From: Phycisphaerales bacterium
GTDB taxonomy: Bacteria; Planctomycetota; Phycisphaerae; Phycisphaerales; UBA1924
Assembly: GCA_035627955.1 (NCBI GenBank)
Contig: DASPKU010000008.1
Coordinates: forward strand, 62,001-126,000
DNA: 64,000 nt
Direction: 5' to 3'
Positions 31,202 to 38,642 of the stretch are shown piece by piece (the stretch's first letter is position 1; each line of letters begins with the position of its first letter). A program made the position numbers and the translations under genes. The notes below the pieces were generated by a model, which saw only the letters and a list, made by a program, of their open reading frames with translations, made no database searches and was not told the DNA's origin.

Positions 31202-32050
31202 ATGAACCGATTCCCCGGCCCCCTCTGCTTCATCGGCGGCGGCAACATGGCGCGTGCCATCTTCGACGGGGCCCGCGCCGCGGGCGTCATCGACCCTGCG
31301 CAGGTCCTCGTCGCCGAGCCCGACGAGCACCGCCGCGCCCACTTCAATGCCGCTGGAGTCACCGCCTTTGCAGACACGCCGTCGGCTCTCTCCGCACTCC
31401 GCACCCGCGAGGGCGCCCACCCCGGCGCCATTCTCCTCGCCGTCAAGCCCCAGGTCCTCGCCTCCGTCGCTCCCGACCTCCGTGCCTTCACCGGCGCCGA
31501 CTCCACACCCCGCACCCTCATCTCCATCCTTGCCGGCACCACCACCGCCAAGCTCCAGGCCGCCATCTCCAATTCCATCCACATCATCCGCGCCATGCCC
31601 AACACCCCGGCGCAGGTGCTCCAAGGCGCTACCGCCCTCTGCCTCGGCCCAGGCGTCACCTGGGACCACGCTGCGTCCGCCGAGTTGCTCTTCCGCGCCG
31701 TCGGACCGGTCGTCGTCCGCATCGACGAACGACTCATGGACGCCTTCACCGCACTCGCCAGTTCCGGCCCCGCCTACCTCTTCTACCTCGCCAACGCGAT
31801 GATCGACGCCGGCGTTAAACTCGGCTTTGACCCCGCAACCTCCGACCGCCTCGTCCGCCAGACCATCACTGGAGCCGCGGCCCTGCTCGCCCAATCAACC
31901 TCGCCCCCCGCGGACCTGATCGCCGCCGTCAAAAGCAAGGGTGGCACCACCGAGGCCGCGCTCAACGTCCTCGCCCGCGAGAACGTGCACAATGCGTTCA
32001 TCGCTGCCCTCACCGCAGCCCGCGATCGAGGTCGTGAGCTGTCCCAATAA
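31202..32050 (+). CDS. proC: Pyrroline-5-carboxylate reductase
   Basis: 282-aa NAD(P)H-dependent enzyme for the last step of proline synthesis. FIGGGNMARAIFDG is the dinucleotide motif. LLAVKPQVL, SILAGTTTAKL, IIRAMPNTPAQV, SSGPAYLFYLANAMIDAGVKLG and the C-terminal SKGGTTEAAL complete the family signature. ATG 31202 begins at homology; the frame from 31139 adds unconserved Arg/Pro residues. A heptamer-array repeat lies 7 bp after the stop. Confidence 0.95.
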   Translation: MNRFPGPLCFIGGGNMARAIFDGARAAGVIDPAQVLVAEPDEHRRAHFNAAGVTAFADTPSALSALRTREGAHPGAILLAVKPQVLASVAPDLRAFTGADSTPRTLISILAGTTTAKLQAAISNSIHIIRAMPNTPAQVLQGATALCLGPGVTWDHAASAELLFRAVGPVVVRIDERLMDAFTALASSGPAYLFYLANAMIDAGVKLGFDPATSDRLVRQTITGAAALLAQSTSPPADLIAAVKSKGGTTEAALNVLARENVHNAFIAALTAARDRGRELSQ

Positions 32051-32056
32051 CCAGGC

Positions 32057-32088
32057 CTCGATGCCTGGATGCCTCATGCCTTGATGCC
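32057..32088 (-). repeat. GGCATNN iterated element, copy A
   Basis: On the minus strand four units GGCATCAA, GGCATGA, GGCATCCA and GGCATCGA in a row. The 32-bp sequence is identical to copy B at 47611-47642 on the plus strand. It sits between the ends of proC and the ABC permease gene. Confidence 0.85.
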
Positions 32089-32127
32089 TTCCTCTTCAAC
32101 CCGAATCCAGCTCCCGCGAGAACGCGG

Positions 32128-33336
32128 TCAGAAGTCCCGCCGCGCGAACCTCCACGACGCAATCCCCAGCACCACCGCCTCGAACGCGAACGACGTCCCC
32201 AGCACCCACCACAACGAGCGGCTCTGCAGCTCACGCCGGGCCTCCGCGGCGGACTCGGCGTGTGTAAGCGAATCGTCATCCGCGTTGCCGCGATTCCGCC
32301 GTCGCTGCAACTCGCGGTCCCGCTTCTGCCCCATGATCGCCGTGTTGAACCGCGACATCTCCTGCGGCGTCAGGATGGTCCGCTCCAGAAGCTCGATCGT
32401 CTCGGTCGTTTTGGGCAAGGGCGTTTTGAGGTGCACAAGGACGCCATGCCAGAAGCGCAGCTGCTCGGCGTCATCCCGCACCTCTTCCAGGTCGCGCCGT
32501 CCCCGGGCCAGGAAAGGGTTGGCCGCGAGAAGCTCCTCATCGGAATGCTCCCGCGACGGCGGCGGGCTGACCGGTTCGCGTTGCTCCTCTTGGGCCAGCT
32601 TCTCCTCCGCCCGCCGATCGGCCTCCTCCCGCGCGGCCTTCTCCATCCGCGGCACACGCCGCTCGAGCGACTCCAGGCGCGAGTTGTAGAACTCCCGCCC
32701 CACCAACATCCCCATGTCCCCCGCATTGAGCGTGAACAGGAGCAGCCACACCAGGAACGTCAGCAGCAGCGACGCGATCGTCGACCGCGTGAGCACGCCG
32801 AACAGCGCGCACACGCAGTACAGAAAGCTGTAGAACGCCAGCACGATCGGCACCGCCAGCAGCAGCCCCGGCTCCCACTTGCCCCCGCGGATTCCGAGCA
32901 TGACCACGCACAGAGCCGTGAACACCAGGACCTGAACGCCCACGAACAGCAGGGCCGCGAAGTACTTGGTCAGGAACAGCCGCACCCGCCCGATCGGCTT
33001 GCTGATCACCATCTCCACCGCCCCACCCGCGAGGAAGTCGGGGAAAATCGGGGCCGTGGAGATGAGCGCCAGCACCGTCGCGATCCACGCGAGCCACAGA
33101 TTCACCCCGAAGTTGACGAAGACCCACTTGTAATAGGCCGCGGGCGTCCAGAAGCTGGTGTTGAAGAGCGGGTTGGGGATTGTCCACGCCAGCAGCGTGA
33201 TGCCGCGGTCATTGATCCCCACCGCTACGAACAGCAGGACGCACAACGCCGAGATGGCCAGTGAGATCCAGAACAGCTTCTTGCTGTTCAACTCACGGTA
33301 CGTGTCCACGAAGATCGCCCACGTCTGCATCATCAT
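32128..33336 (-). CDS. ABC transporter permease with a large cytoplasmic insert
   Basis: 402-aa ABC-2-type permease. About six TM segments: near residues 20-40 (KLFWISLAISALCVLLFVAVG), 75-95 (NLWLAWIATVLALISTAP), 125-150, 160-190, 190-210 (ASLLLTFLVWLLLFTLN) and a last one at the C-terminus (WWVLGTSFAFEAVVLGIASW). Between the last two lies a ~150-residue hydrophilic charged segment (EKAAREEADRRAEEKLAQEE...), partly coiled coil, which is unusually long for this family. ATG overlaps the TGA of the ATPase gene by 4 bp, so they are one exporter; cargo unknown. Confidence 0.88.
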   Translation of the reverse strand: MMMQTWAIFVDTYRELNSKKLFWISLAISALCVLLFVAVGINDRGITLLAWTIPNPLFNTSFWTPAAYYKWVFVNFGVNLWLAWIATVLALISTAPIFPDFLAGGAVEMVISKPIGRVRLFLTKYFAALLFVGVQVLVFTALCVVMLGIRGGKWEPGLLLAVPIVLAFYSFLYCVCALFGVLTRSTIASLLLTFLVWLLLFTLNAGDMGMLVGREFYNSRLESLERRVPRMEKAAREEADRRAEEKLAQEEQREPVSPPPSREHSDEELLAANPFLARGRRDLEEVRDDAEQLRFWHGVLVHLKTPLPKTTETIELLERTILTPQEMSRFNTAIMGQKRDRELQRRRNRGNADDDSLTHAESAAEARRELQSRSLWWVLGTSFAFEAVVLGIASWRFARRDF

Positions 33337-34439
33337 GGCCGCGCCTCCCCTTCTCGCGACGCCCCCGGCGGCAGCGCCTCACCGGTCGTCGGATCGGTCA
33401 CCGCCTCCATGAACAGGTCCTCCAGCGATGGCTTCGCCAGCCGCACCTGACGGATCACCAGCCCCCGCGCCCGCGCGGCATCGATCACCGGCTGCACCAC
33501 CTCGGCGCTCATCGTCTCGATCCGCAGGTCGCTCCCGTGCAGCGTGCACGCGACCGGGTGCTGCTGCCCCCGCGTCCACGGCAGGATCGCCCGTCGACTC
33601 TCGTCATTCCCGTTGACGACCTCGCCGCCCTCGCCCTTCGCCCCCAGCAGCAGCACCTCGCCAAACGCCGCCCGCGCCGCCCGCGGCTCCAGCTCCAGCG
33701 ACACCTCGTAGTACGTCCGCGGCTCCGTCAGCTCGCGGATCGTCCCCTGCGTCGCCACCTTCCCCTGCACCATGATCCCCACGCGGTCGCACACCATCTC
33801 CAGCTCGCTCAGGAGGTGGCTGTTGAGGAAAACCGTCCGCCCCTGCTCCCGCAGCCGCATCACCACATTACGGATGTCCCGCCGCCCCACCGGATCAACG
33901 CCGTCGGTGGGTTCGTCGAGCACCACCAGGTCCGGGTTGTTGATCAGCGCCTGCGCGATCCCCACGCGCTGCCGCATCCCTTTGCTATACCCCTTCACCT
34001 TCTTGTCCGCCCACGCGGTCATCCCCACCAGGTCCAGCAGCTCGCCGCTCCGCCGCCGCCGCTCCGCCCGCGGCGTCTGCGCCAGCGCCCCATAGAAGTC
34101 CACCACCTGCGCCCCCGTGAGGTAATCCGGGAACCGGTGGTGCTCCGGCAGGTACCCCACCCGCGCCAGCGTCGGCTTGTGCCCCACCGGCCGCCCCAGC
34201 ACGGTGCCGTCCGCACGCGACGGCCTGATCACCGTCAGCAGGATCTTCACCAGCGTGCTCTTGCCCGCCCCGTTGGGACCCAGCAGCCCGAACACCTCGC
34301 CCCGCCGCACGCGCATCTCGACGCCCCGCAGCGCATGCACGCGCCCCTTGTACGTCTTGCTCACGTGCGACAGGTCGACTGCAAAGTCCTCACCCGTCTT
34401 CGTCGCCAGCACATCAGGTGCAAACACAGTGGCAGTCAT
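33333..34439 (-). CDS. ABC transporter ATP-binding protein
   Basis: 368-aa ATPase of an ABC-2 exporter. Walker A GPNGAGKST, Q-loop region GYLPEHHRFPDYLTG, signature YSKGMRQRVGIAQAL, Walker B VVLDEPTDGVDP and H-loop NSHLLSE are all intact. The C-terminal ~130 residues after the nucleotide-binding domain (including LRIETMSAEVVQPVID and LAKPSLEDLFMEAV) form the accessory domain common in NatA/CcmA-like ATPases. RBS AGGAC before ATG 34439. Translationally coupled to the permease (4-bp overlap). Confidence 0.93.
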   Translation of the reverse strand: MTATVFAPDVLATKTGEDFAVDLSHVSKTYKGRVHALRGVEMRVRRGEVFGLLGPNGAGKSTLVKILLTVIRPSRADGTVLGRPVGHKPTLARVGYLPEHHRFPDYLTGAQVVDFYGALAQTPRAERRRRSGELLDLVGMTAWADKKVKGYSKGMRQRVGIAQALINNPDLVVLDEPTDGVDPVGRRDIRNVVMRLREQGRTVFLNSHLLSELEMVCDRVGIMVQGKVATQGTIRELTEPRTYYEVSLELEPRAARAAFGEVLLLGAKGEGGEVVNGNDESRRAILPWTRGQQHPVACTLHGSDLRIETMSAEVVQPVIDAARARGLVIRQVRLAKPSLEDLFMEAVTDPTTGEALPPGASREGEARP

Positions 34440-34486
34440 TCAGTGTCCTGTTTCTGCCGTCGCTAGAGAGTTCCGCGTCCCTGTCA

Positions 34487-34514
34487 TTCCGCTTTCCGCT
34501 TTCCGCCTTCCGCT
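34487..34514. repeat. TTCCGCT heptamer array
   Basis: Four consecutive 7-bp units (TTCCGCT, TTCCGCT, TTCCGCC, TTCCGCT) with exact period 7, ending three bp before the methyltransferase stop codon. Confidence 0.8.
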
Positions 34515-34517
34515 TTC

Positions 34518-35228
34518 CTACACCCGCCGCCGCGCAACAACATGGAAGATGTGCCAATCCTTCACCTCCCCCGTCACCCCCGCCTCGCGGTTCTCGATCT
34601 CCTTGAGGTCCTCAAGGTTGAACTCCCGCAGCATCGCATTCACCTGATCGCGCGTGTGGTGCGTCCGGTCCGGCAGCGATGCCCACCCATCCCGCTCGCC
34701 GAAGAACTGCCCCGCAAACCGCCCGCCCACCGGGATCGCCCCGACGATCTCCCGCCACAGCGCCTCAAACGCCCCGGGATCACAGAACGGCAATGCATAG
34801 CTCGCGTTCACCAGCTCCACGCGCGGCAGCTTGAGCCCCTCAAATCCCGCCACCCGCGTCTCCAGCCGCGACCGCTGCTCCGCCGCCACCACCTTCTTCT
34901 TCAGCAACTCAACCGCCAGCGGCGAGCTGTCGATCGCCAGCACCCGCCACCCGCGCCCTAAAAGCTCCAGCGTGTCCCGCCCGCTCCCACACCCAAGGTC
35001 CACCGCGAGCCGCTCCCGCTTCCCCCCGCCCGCGGCGTCCTCGCGCTCGAACAAATCCAAAGCCTTCAGCAGCGTGTCCCTCGCCGGCTTGCCCTCCACC
35101 GCCGCGAAGTACGCCGGCCAGTCCCGCTTGGCCGCGTGCTCGTGGGCCTTGCCCGGCTTCGCGCCCGCGGCCTCTCCAGCAGCAGAACCAGCAGTGGGGG
35201 ACCCGCGCAGATGTTCGTTCGAGGTCAT
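34518..35228 (-). CDS. SAM-dependent methyltransferase (TehB-like)
   Basis: 236-aa class I methyltransferase. After a disordered Gly/Ala-rich N-terminus (residues 1-33) come RDWPAYFAAVEGKPARDTLL, motif I LAVDLGCGSGRDTLELL, the beta2 acid in VLAIDSSPLAVELL, ELVNASYALPFCDP and RFAGQFFGERDGWA. The VDLGCGSGRDT form and the order resemble tellurite-resistance-type TehB and thiopurine-like enzymes; the actual substrate is unknown. ATG 35228 lies only 13 bp from the start of the divergent ubiD-like gene, leaving no room for a normal promoter between them. Confidence 0.85.
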   Translation of the reverse strand: MTSNEHLRGSPTAGSAAGEAAGAKPGKAHEHAAKRDWPAYFAAVEGKPARDTLLKALDLFEREDAAGGGKRERLAVDLGCGSGRDTLELLGRGWRVLAIDSSPLAVELLKKKVVAAEQRSRLETRVAGFEGLKLPRVELVNASYALPFCDPGAFEALWREIVGAIPVGGRFAGQFFGERDGWASLPDRTHHTRDQVNAMLREFNLEDLKEIENREAGVTGEVKDWHIFHVVARRRV

Positions 35229-35241
35229 AGGCTGTGCTGGA

Positions 35242-37431
35242 ATGTATGAGACCACCCAGGACTTTGTTCGTGCCCTCGCACAATCCGGCGAGCTGAAGCG
35301 AATCTCCGCCCGCGTCTCGCCCATCCTCGAAATCAGCGAAATCACCGACCGCGTCAGCAAGTCCCCCGCCCCCAGCCTCCCATCTCCCGCCGCCCGCCGC
35401 ACCGACCCCCGCCACCACGCCAACGGCGGCCACGCCCTCCTCTTCGACAACGTCGAGGGCTCTGACTGGCCCGTCCTCATCAACGCCTACGGCAGCTATC
35501 GGCGCGTCGAGATGGCCCTGGGCTGTGACCCCGCGATCGGCCTCGAAGGCCTCGCCGACCGCATTGGCAAGCTCATCAAGCCCGAACCCCCACCCACCCT
35601 CCTTGCCAAGCTCCAGAAACTCCCCGAACTCCTCGAACTCGCCCGCATCCCGCCAAAGAAAGTCCGCACCGGCCTCTGCCAGGAGGTCACCCTCACCGGC
35701 GACCAGATCGACCTCCGCCGCCTCCCCCTCCTCCGCTGCTGGCCCCACGACGGCGACCTCGCCGCGCTCGGCTACCCCGCCGACATCAACCACAACATCC
35801 CTGGCGTCGAGCACGGCCCCGAATGGGATGCAAAGCATCGCGGCCGCTACATCACCCTCGCTGGCATCCACACCATCCACCGCGATGACCTCGGCCACCC
35901 CGCTCCCCCCAGCCGCAACATCGGCATGTACCGCGTGCAGTTCTTCGGCAAGCGCACGCTCGCCATGCACTGGCACATGCACCACGACGGCGCCCGCCAC
36001 TGGCGCAGCTGGAAAGCCAGAGGCGAGCGCATGCCCGTCGCCATCGTCCTCGGGGGCGAGAGCGTCCTCCCCTACGCCGCGACCGCCCCCATGCCCCCCG
36101 GCATCAGCGAACTCCTCCTCGCCGGCTTCCTCAACAAGGGCGCGATCCCGCTGGTGGACTGCAAAACCGTCCCCCTCGCCGTCCCCGCCAACGCCGAGAT
36201 CGTCATCGAAGGCTACGTCGACACCCGCGCGGGCTTCCCCGGGTTTGATCCCCGCGTACAAGTGGCAAAGTGGCAAAGTGACGAAGTGGCAAAGTGGGAC
36301 GCTGGTGCGCACAACTCTTCCACTTTGCCACTCAGCCACTCTGCCACTTTGCCACTTCCCTCACCCCTCGGCTCCGGCGCCGTCTTCGAAGGCCCCTTCG
36401 GCGACCACACCGGCTTCTACTCCCTCCCCGACCGCTATCCCATCCTCGAAGTCACGGCCATCACCCACCGCAAGAACCCGATCTACCCGACCACCATCGT
36501 CGGCCTCCCCCCGCAGGAGGACTACTACCTCGGCAAGGCCACCGAGCGCCTCTTCCTCCCGCTGCTCCGCACCATCGTCCCCGACATCATCGACTACGAC
36601 CTGCCGATGTTCGGCGCGTTCCACAACTGCGCGTTCCTCAAGATCAAGAAGGAATACCCCTACCACGCCCGCCGCGTCATGCACGCCATCTGGGGCGCCG
36701 GCCAGATGAGCTGGACCAAGTCCATCGTCGTCGTCGACGAAGACATCGACCTCCACGACACCAACGCCGTCATGGCAGCAGTGGGGGACCGCTGCGTCCC
36801 CGCCCGCGACACCGAGCTCGTCCGCGGCCCGCTCGACATCCTCGACCACGCCGCCCCCTTCCTCGGCGCCGGCGGCAAGATCGGCTTCGACGCCACCCGC
36901 AAAACCAGCGACGCCGAGACCCACCCAGCCGCCCGCTCGCAATCACCCGTCGCCGCCGAAGTCTGCCGCACCACTCCGATCAACGCGGTGCTCGCCGACG
37001 ACGCCCGCCGCGCCGAGCAGCGCATCCGCGAGCTACCCCACGTCCTCGACGCCGCGATCCCCGGAGCACTCGCCGGTCACTGGCTCCTCATCAAGCTCAA
37101 CAAGACCGATGCCGCCCGGGGCCCCGCCACCATCAAGGCCCTTGGCTCACTCCCCAACGAAGTCGCCATCCCCCGCTACATCATCCTCGTCGGCCCAGAC
37201 GCCGACGTGCAGAGCATCGACTCCGCCCTCTTCCACTGGCTTGCAAACAGCGACCCCCAACGCGATCACACGTTCTCGCTCTGTGGCCGGCGCGTCGCAT
37301 TCGACGCCACCCCCAAACTCCCCACCGAAACCGCCAATGGCCTCCCCTGCCGCGACTGGCCCCCGATCATCACTATGGACGAGCCTACGAAGACGAGAGT
37401 AACCCAACGCTGGCCCGAGTACAGCCTTTGA
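35242..37431 (+). CDS. UbiD-family decarboxylase with an in-frame hairpin insertion
   Basis: 729-aa member of the prenylated-FMN-dependent UbiD decarboxylases (4-hydroxy-3-polyprenylbenzoate or aromatic-acid type). Conserved parts: DFVRALAQSGELKRI at the N-terminus, HALLFDNVEGSDWPVLINAYGS, NIGMYRVQFFGKRTLAMHW, GGESVLPYAATAPMP, EGPFGDHTGFYS and KSIVVVDEDIDLHD. The ATG at 35242 fits family starts. At residues ~340-372 a repeat array (36260-36357) adds a segment translated as KWQSDEVAKW ... STLPLSHSATLPL just before the conserved EGPFGDHTG motif. This, with Pro-rich loops, makes it longer than usual members (~490-610 aa). The frame stays open, so the protein may be functional. No ubiX (prenyl-FMN synthase) is in the window. 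Confidence 0.9.
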   Translation: MYETTQDFVRALAQSGELKRISARVSPILEISEITDRVSKSPAPSLPSPAARRTDPRHHANGGHALLFDNVEGSDWPVLINAYGSYRRVEMALGCDPAIGLEGLADRIGKLIKPEPPPTLLAKLQKLPELLELARIPPKKVRTGLCQEVTLTGDQIDLRRLPLLRCWPHDGDLAALGYPADINHNIPGVEHGPEWDAKHRGRYITLAGIHTIHRDDLGHPAPPSRNIGMYRVQFFGKRTLAMHWHMHHDGARHWRSWKARGERMPVAIVLGGESVLPYAATAPMPPGISELLLAGFLNKGAIPLVDCKTVPLAVPANAEIVIEGYVDTRAGFPGFDPRVQVAKWQSDEVAKWDAGAHNSSTLPLSHSATLPLPSPLGSGAVFEGPFGDHTGFYSLPDRYPILEVTAITHRKNPIYPTTIVGLPPQEDYYLGKATERLFLPLLRTIVPDIIDYDLPMFGAFHNCAFLKIKKEYPYHARRVMHAIWGAGQMSWTKSIVVVDEDIDLHDTNAVMAAVGDRCVPARDTELVRGPLDILDHAAPFLGAGGKIGFDATRKTSDAETHPAARSQSPVAAEVCRTTPINAVLADDARRAEQRIRELPHVLDAAIPGALAGHWLLIKLNKTDAARGPATIKALGSLPNEVAIPRYIILVGPDADVQSIDSALFHWLANSDPQRDHTFSLCGRRVAFDATPKLPTETANGLPCRDWPPIITMDEPTKTRVTQRWPEYSL
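36260..36357. repeat. Octamer-array inverted repeat inside ubiD-like gene
   Basis: Left arm 36260-36299 is an array of GTGGCAAA-type octamers; right arm 36318-36357 is its inverted copy. The arms match at 35 of 40 positions and are separated by an 18-nt loop. The element is in frame with the surrounding coding sequence. Confidence 0.9.
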
Positions 37432-37528
37432 ATCCGCCACAGGCCCTGGAAGCAGGTAGCCCAAGCGTCAGTGCGGGCCCCGCGGCGACACCAGTCCTGG
37501 CCACGTCACCGCACCCAGTTCGTCGCCA

Positions 37529-37951
37529 CTAGAACGGTACCTCCCCCTCAAACTTCCCCGTCCCCCCATTCTCCTCGTCAATCCACGGCGGCGGGCACGG
37601 GTTCCCATCATCATCAAACCACCCGCCCGTGACACCGCCCTGCCCATCCCAGTTCGGGTCCACCGGGTAGATGTCCATCAGGAACCCCGCGCCGTCGCAC
37701 CCCGGCACAGGGCAGCACCAGAACCCGTGCTGCGACCCATCCTTCATCGTGCTCACACGCCACACGATCAGCTCGCTCCCATACCGCTTCCCGCAGTGCA
37801 GGCACGTCACCTCGCACGGCTTCTCCGGCGGCCCGAAGTGATCATCCTTCGGCGAGCACTCCCCCTGGAGACTCATCATCTCCCGTTCGTCCATCACCTC
37901 CGGGAAGTCATCCTCGGGCTTGTCGCCCGGCGCAGGCTGATTGGCGACCAT
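37529..37951 (-). CDS. Hypothetical zinc-ribbon-like protein
   Basis: About 140 aa from ATG 37951 (ATG 37963 also possible; neither has a clear RBS). The centre has VTCLHCGKRY (CxxC) and, ~27 residues later, FWCCPVPGCDGAGF (C-x4-C), a plausible four-Cys zinc site. The C-terminus is acidic and Gly/Trp/Pro-rich (PNWDGQGGVTGGWFDDDGNP). Not assigned to a family I recognise with certainty; small zinc-ribbon proteins of this sort occur widely in planctomycetes. The frame reaches 38053 but those residues look unconserved. Confidence 0.7.
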   Translation of the reverse strand: MVANQPAPGDKPEDDFPEVMDEREMMSLQGECSPKDDHFGPPEKPCEVTCLHCGKRYGSELIVWRVSTMKDGSQHGFWCCPVPGCDGAGFLMDIYPVDPNWDGQGGVTGGWFDDDGNPCPPPWIDEENGGTGKFEGEVPF

Positions 37952-38075
37952 GCACGCCAGCATACCAGCACGCACCCCGCCGCAACACCCTGATCTGCCC
38001 GCGGTCAACCCCTGCTCCGCCAACAAGATTTCTGAACCTGTCGCCGCAATCACTTGCGAATGTCACAACAACATC

Positions 38076-38103
38076 TGTGCGCAAGATCGTGGACATGCGC
38101 ACA
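38076..38103. promoter_or_regulatory. Candidate operator: 8-bp inverted repeat
   Basis: TGTGCGCA (38076-38083) and TGCGCACA (38096-38103) are perfect inverted copies with a 12-bp spacer, centred about 88 bp before the ATG at 38178 and about 140 bp upstream of the zinc-ribbon gene. Typical of a dimeric regulator site; regulator unknown. Confidence 0.4.
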
Positions 38104-38177
38104 ACCCCCCTTCTCGCCGCGCCGCCGCGCATCTAACTTCCTCGTAGCACCACCACTCCCCGCGCGAGGATCACGCC

Positions 38178-38638
38178 ATGCCCACGACATCCCAAATCCC
38201 ACATCCTCAATCCCAAATATCTTCTTCCTCCAGCCCTTCCTCCCCCTGCCCCCTCCCGCCACTTTCCCCCGAGGACCAGTCCACCCTCACCGCCCTCCTC
38301 CTCAACGACTTCGATCCCCTCGCCACTGCCAGCGACGCACGCTCTACGCCCCTCAACATTCTCACCTTCAGCGAGCGCCCGGAAATCGCCCCCTACATCG
38401 CGGCCCACCGCAAGCTCTCCCTGGCCCGCTTCGAAGCCCTCGCCCTCGAAACCCTCGCCCGCATGCTCACCCCGCCGCCCCACTCAACCAAGCAGCTCGA
38501 CCACCACAACACCGAGTCCCGCCGCAGCGCCACCACCATCCTCCGCGCCGTCGCCAGCGCGTACAAGCTCCTCATGCGCGTGCAGCACCCCCCGCGCACA
38601 CACCGCCCGCACCCGCCGCACCCGCGCCGTTCGACTGA
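38178..38638 (+). CDS. Small helical hypothetical protein, apparently frameshifted near its end
   Basis: ATG 38178 has AGGA six nt upstream. The N-terminus is coded by a heptamer array (TSQIPHPQSQ). Residues ~30-135 then look like real helical protein (ALLLNDFDPLATAS; ERPEIAPYIAAHRKLSLARF; EALALETLARML; ESRRSATTILRAVASAYKLL). In this frame no stop appears and the frame runs on as antisense to the next two genes. If the C run at 38587-38592 had one more C, the protein would end PPAHTPPAPAAPAPFD at the TGA 38636-38638. So either a sequencing/assembly slip or a true frameshift. Function unknown. Confidence 0.5.
38189..38216. repeat. ATCCCAA heptamer array
   Basis: Four units with exact period 7: ATCCCAA, ATCCCAC, ATCCTCA, ATCCCAA. 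They lie within the first codons of the small hypothetical gene. Confidence 0.8.
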
Positions 38639-38642
38639 ATCG

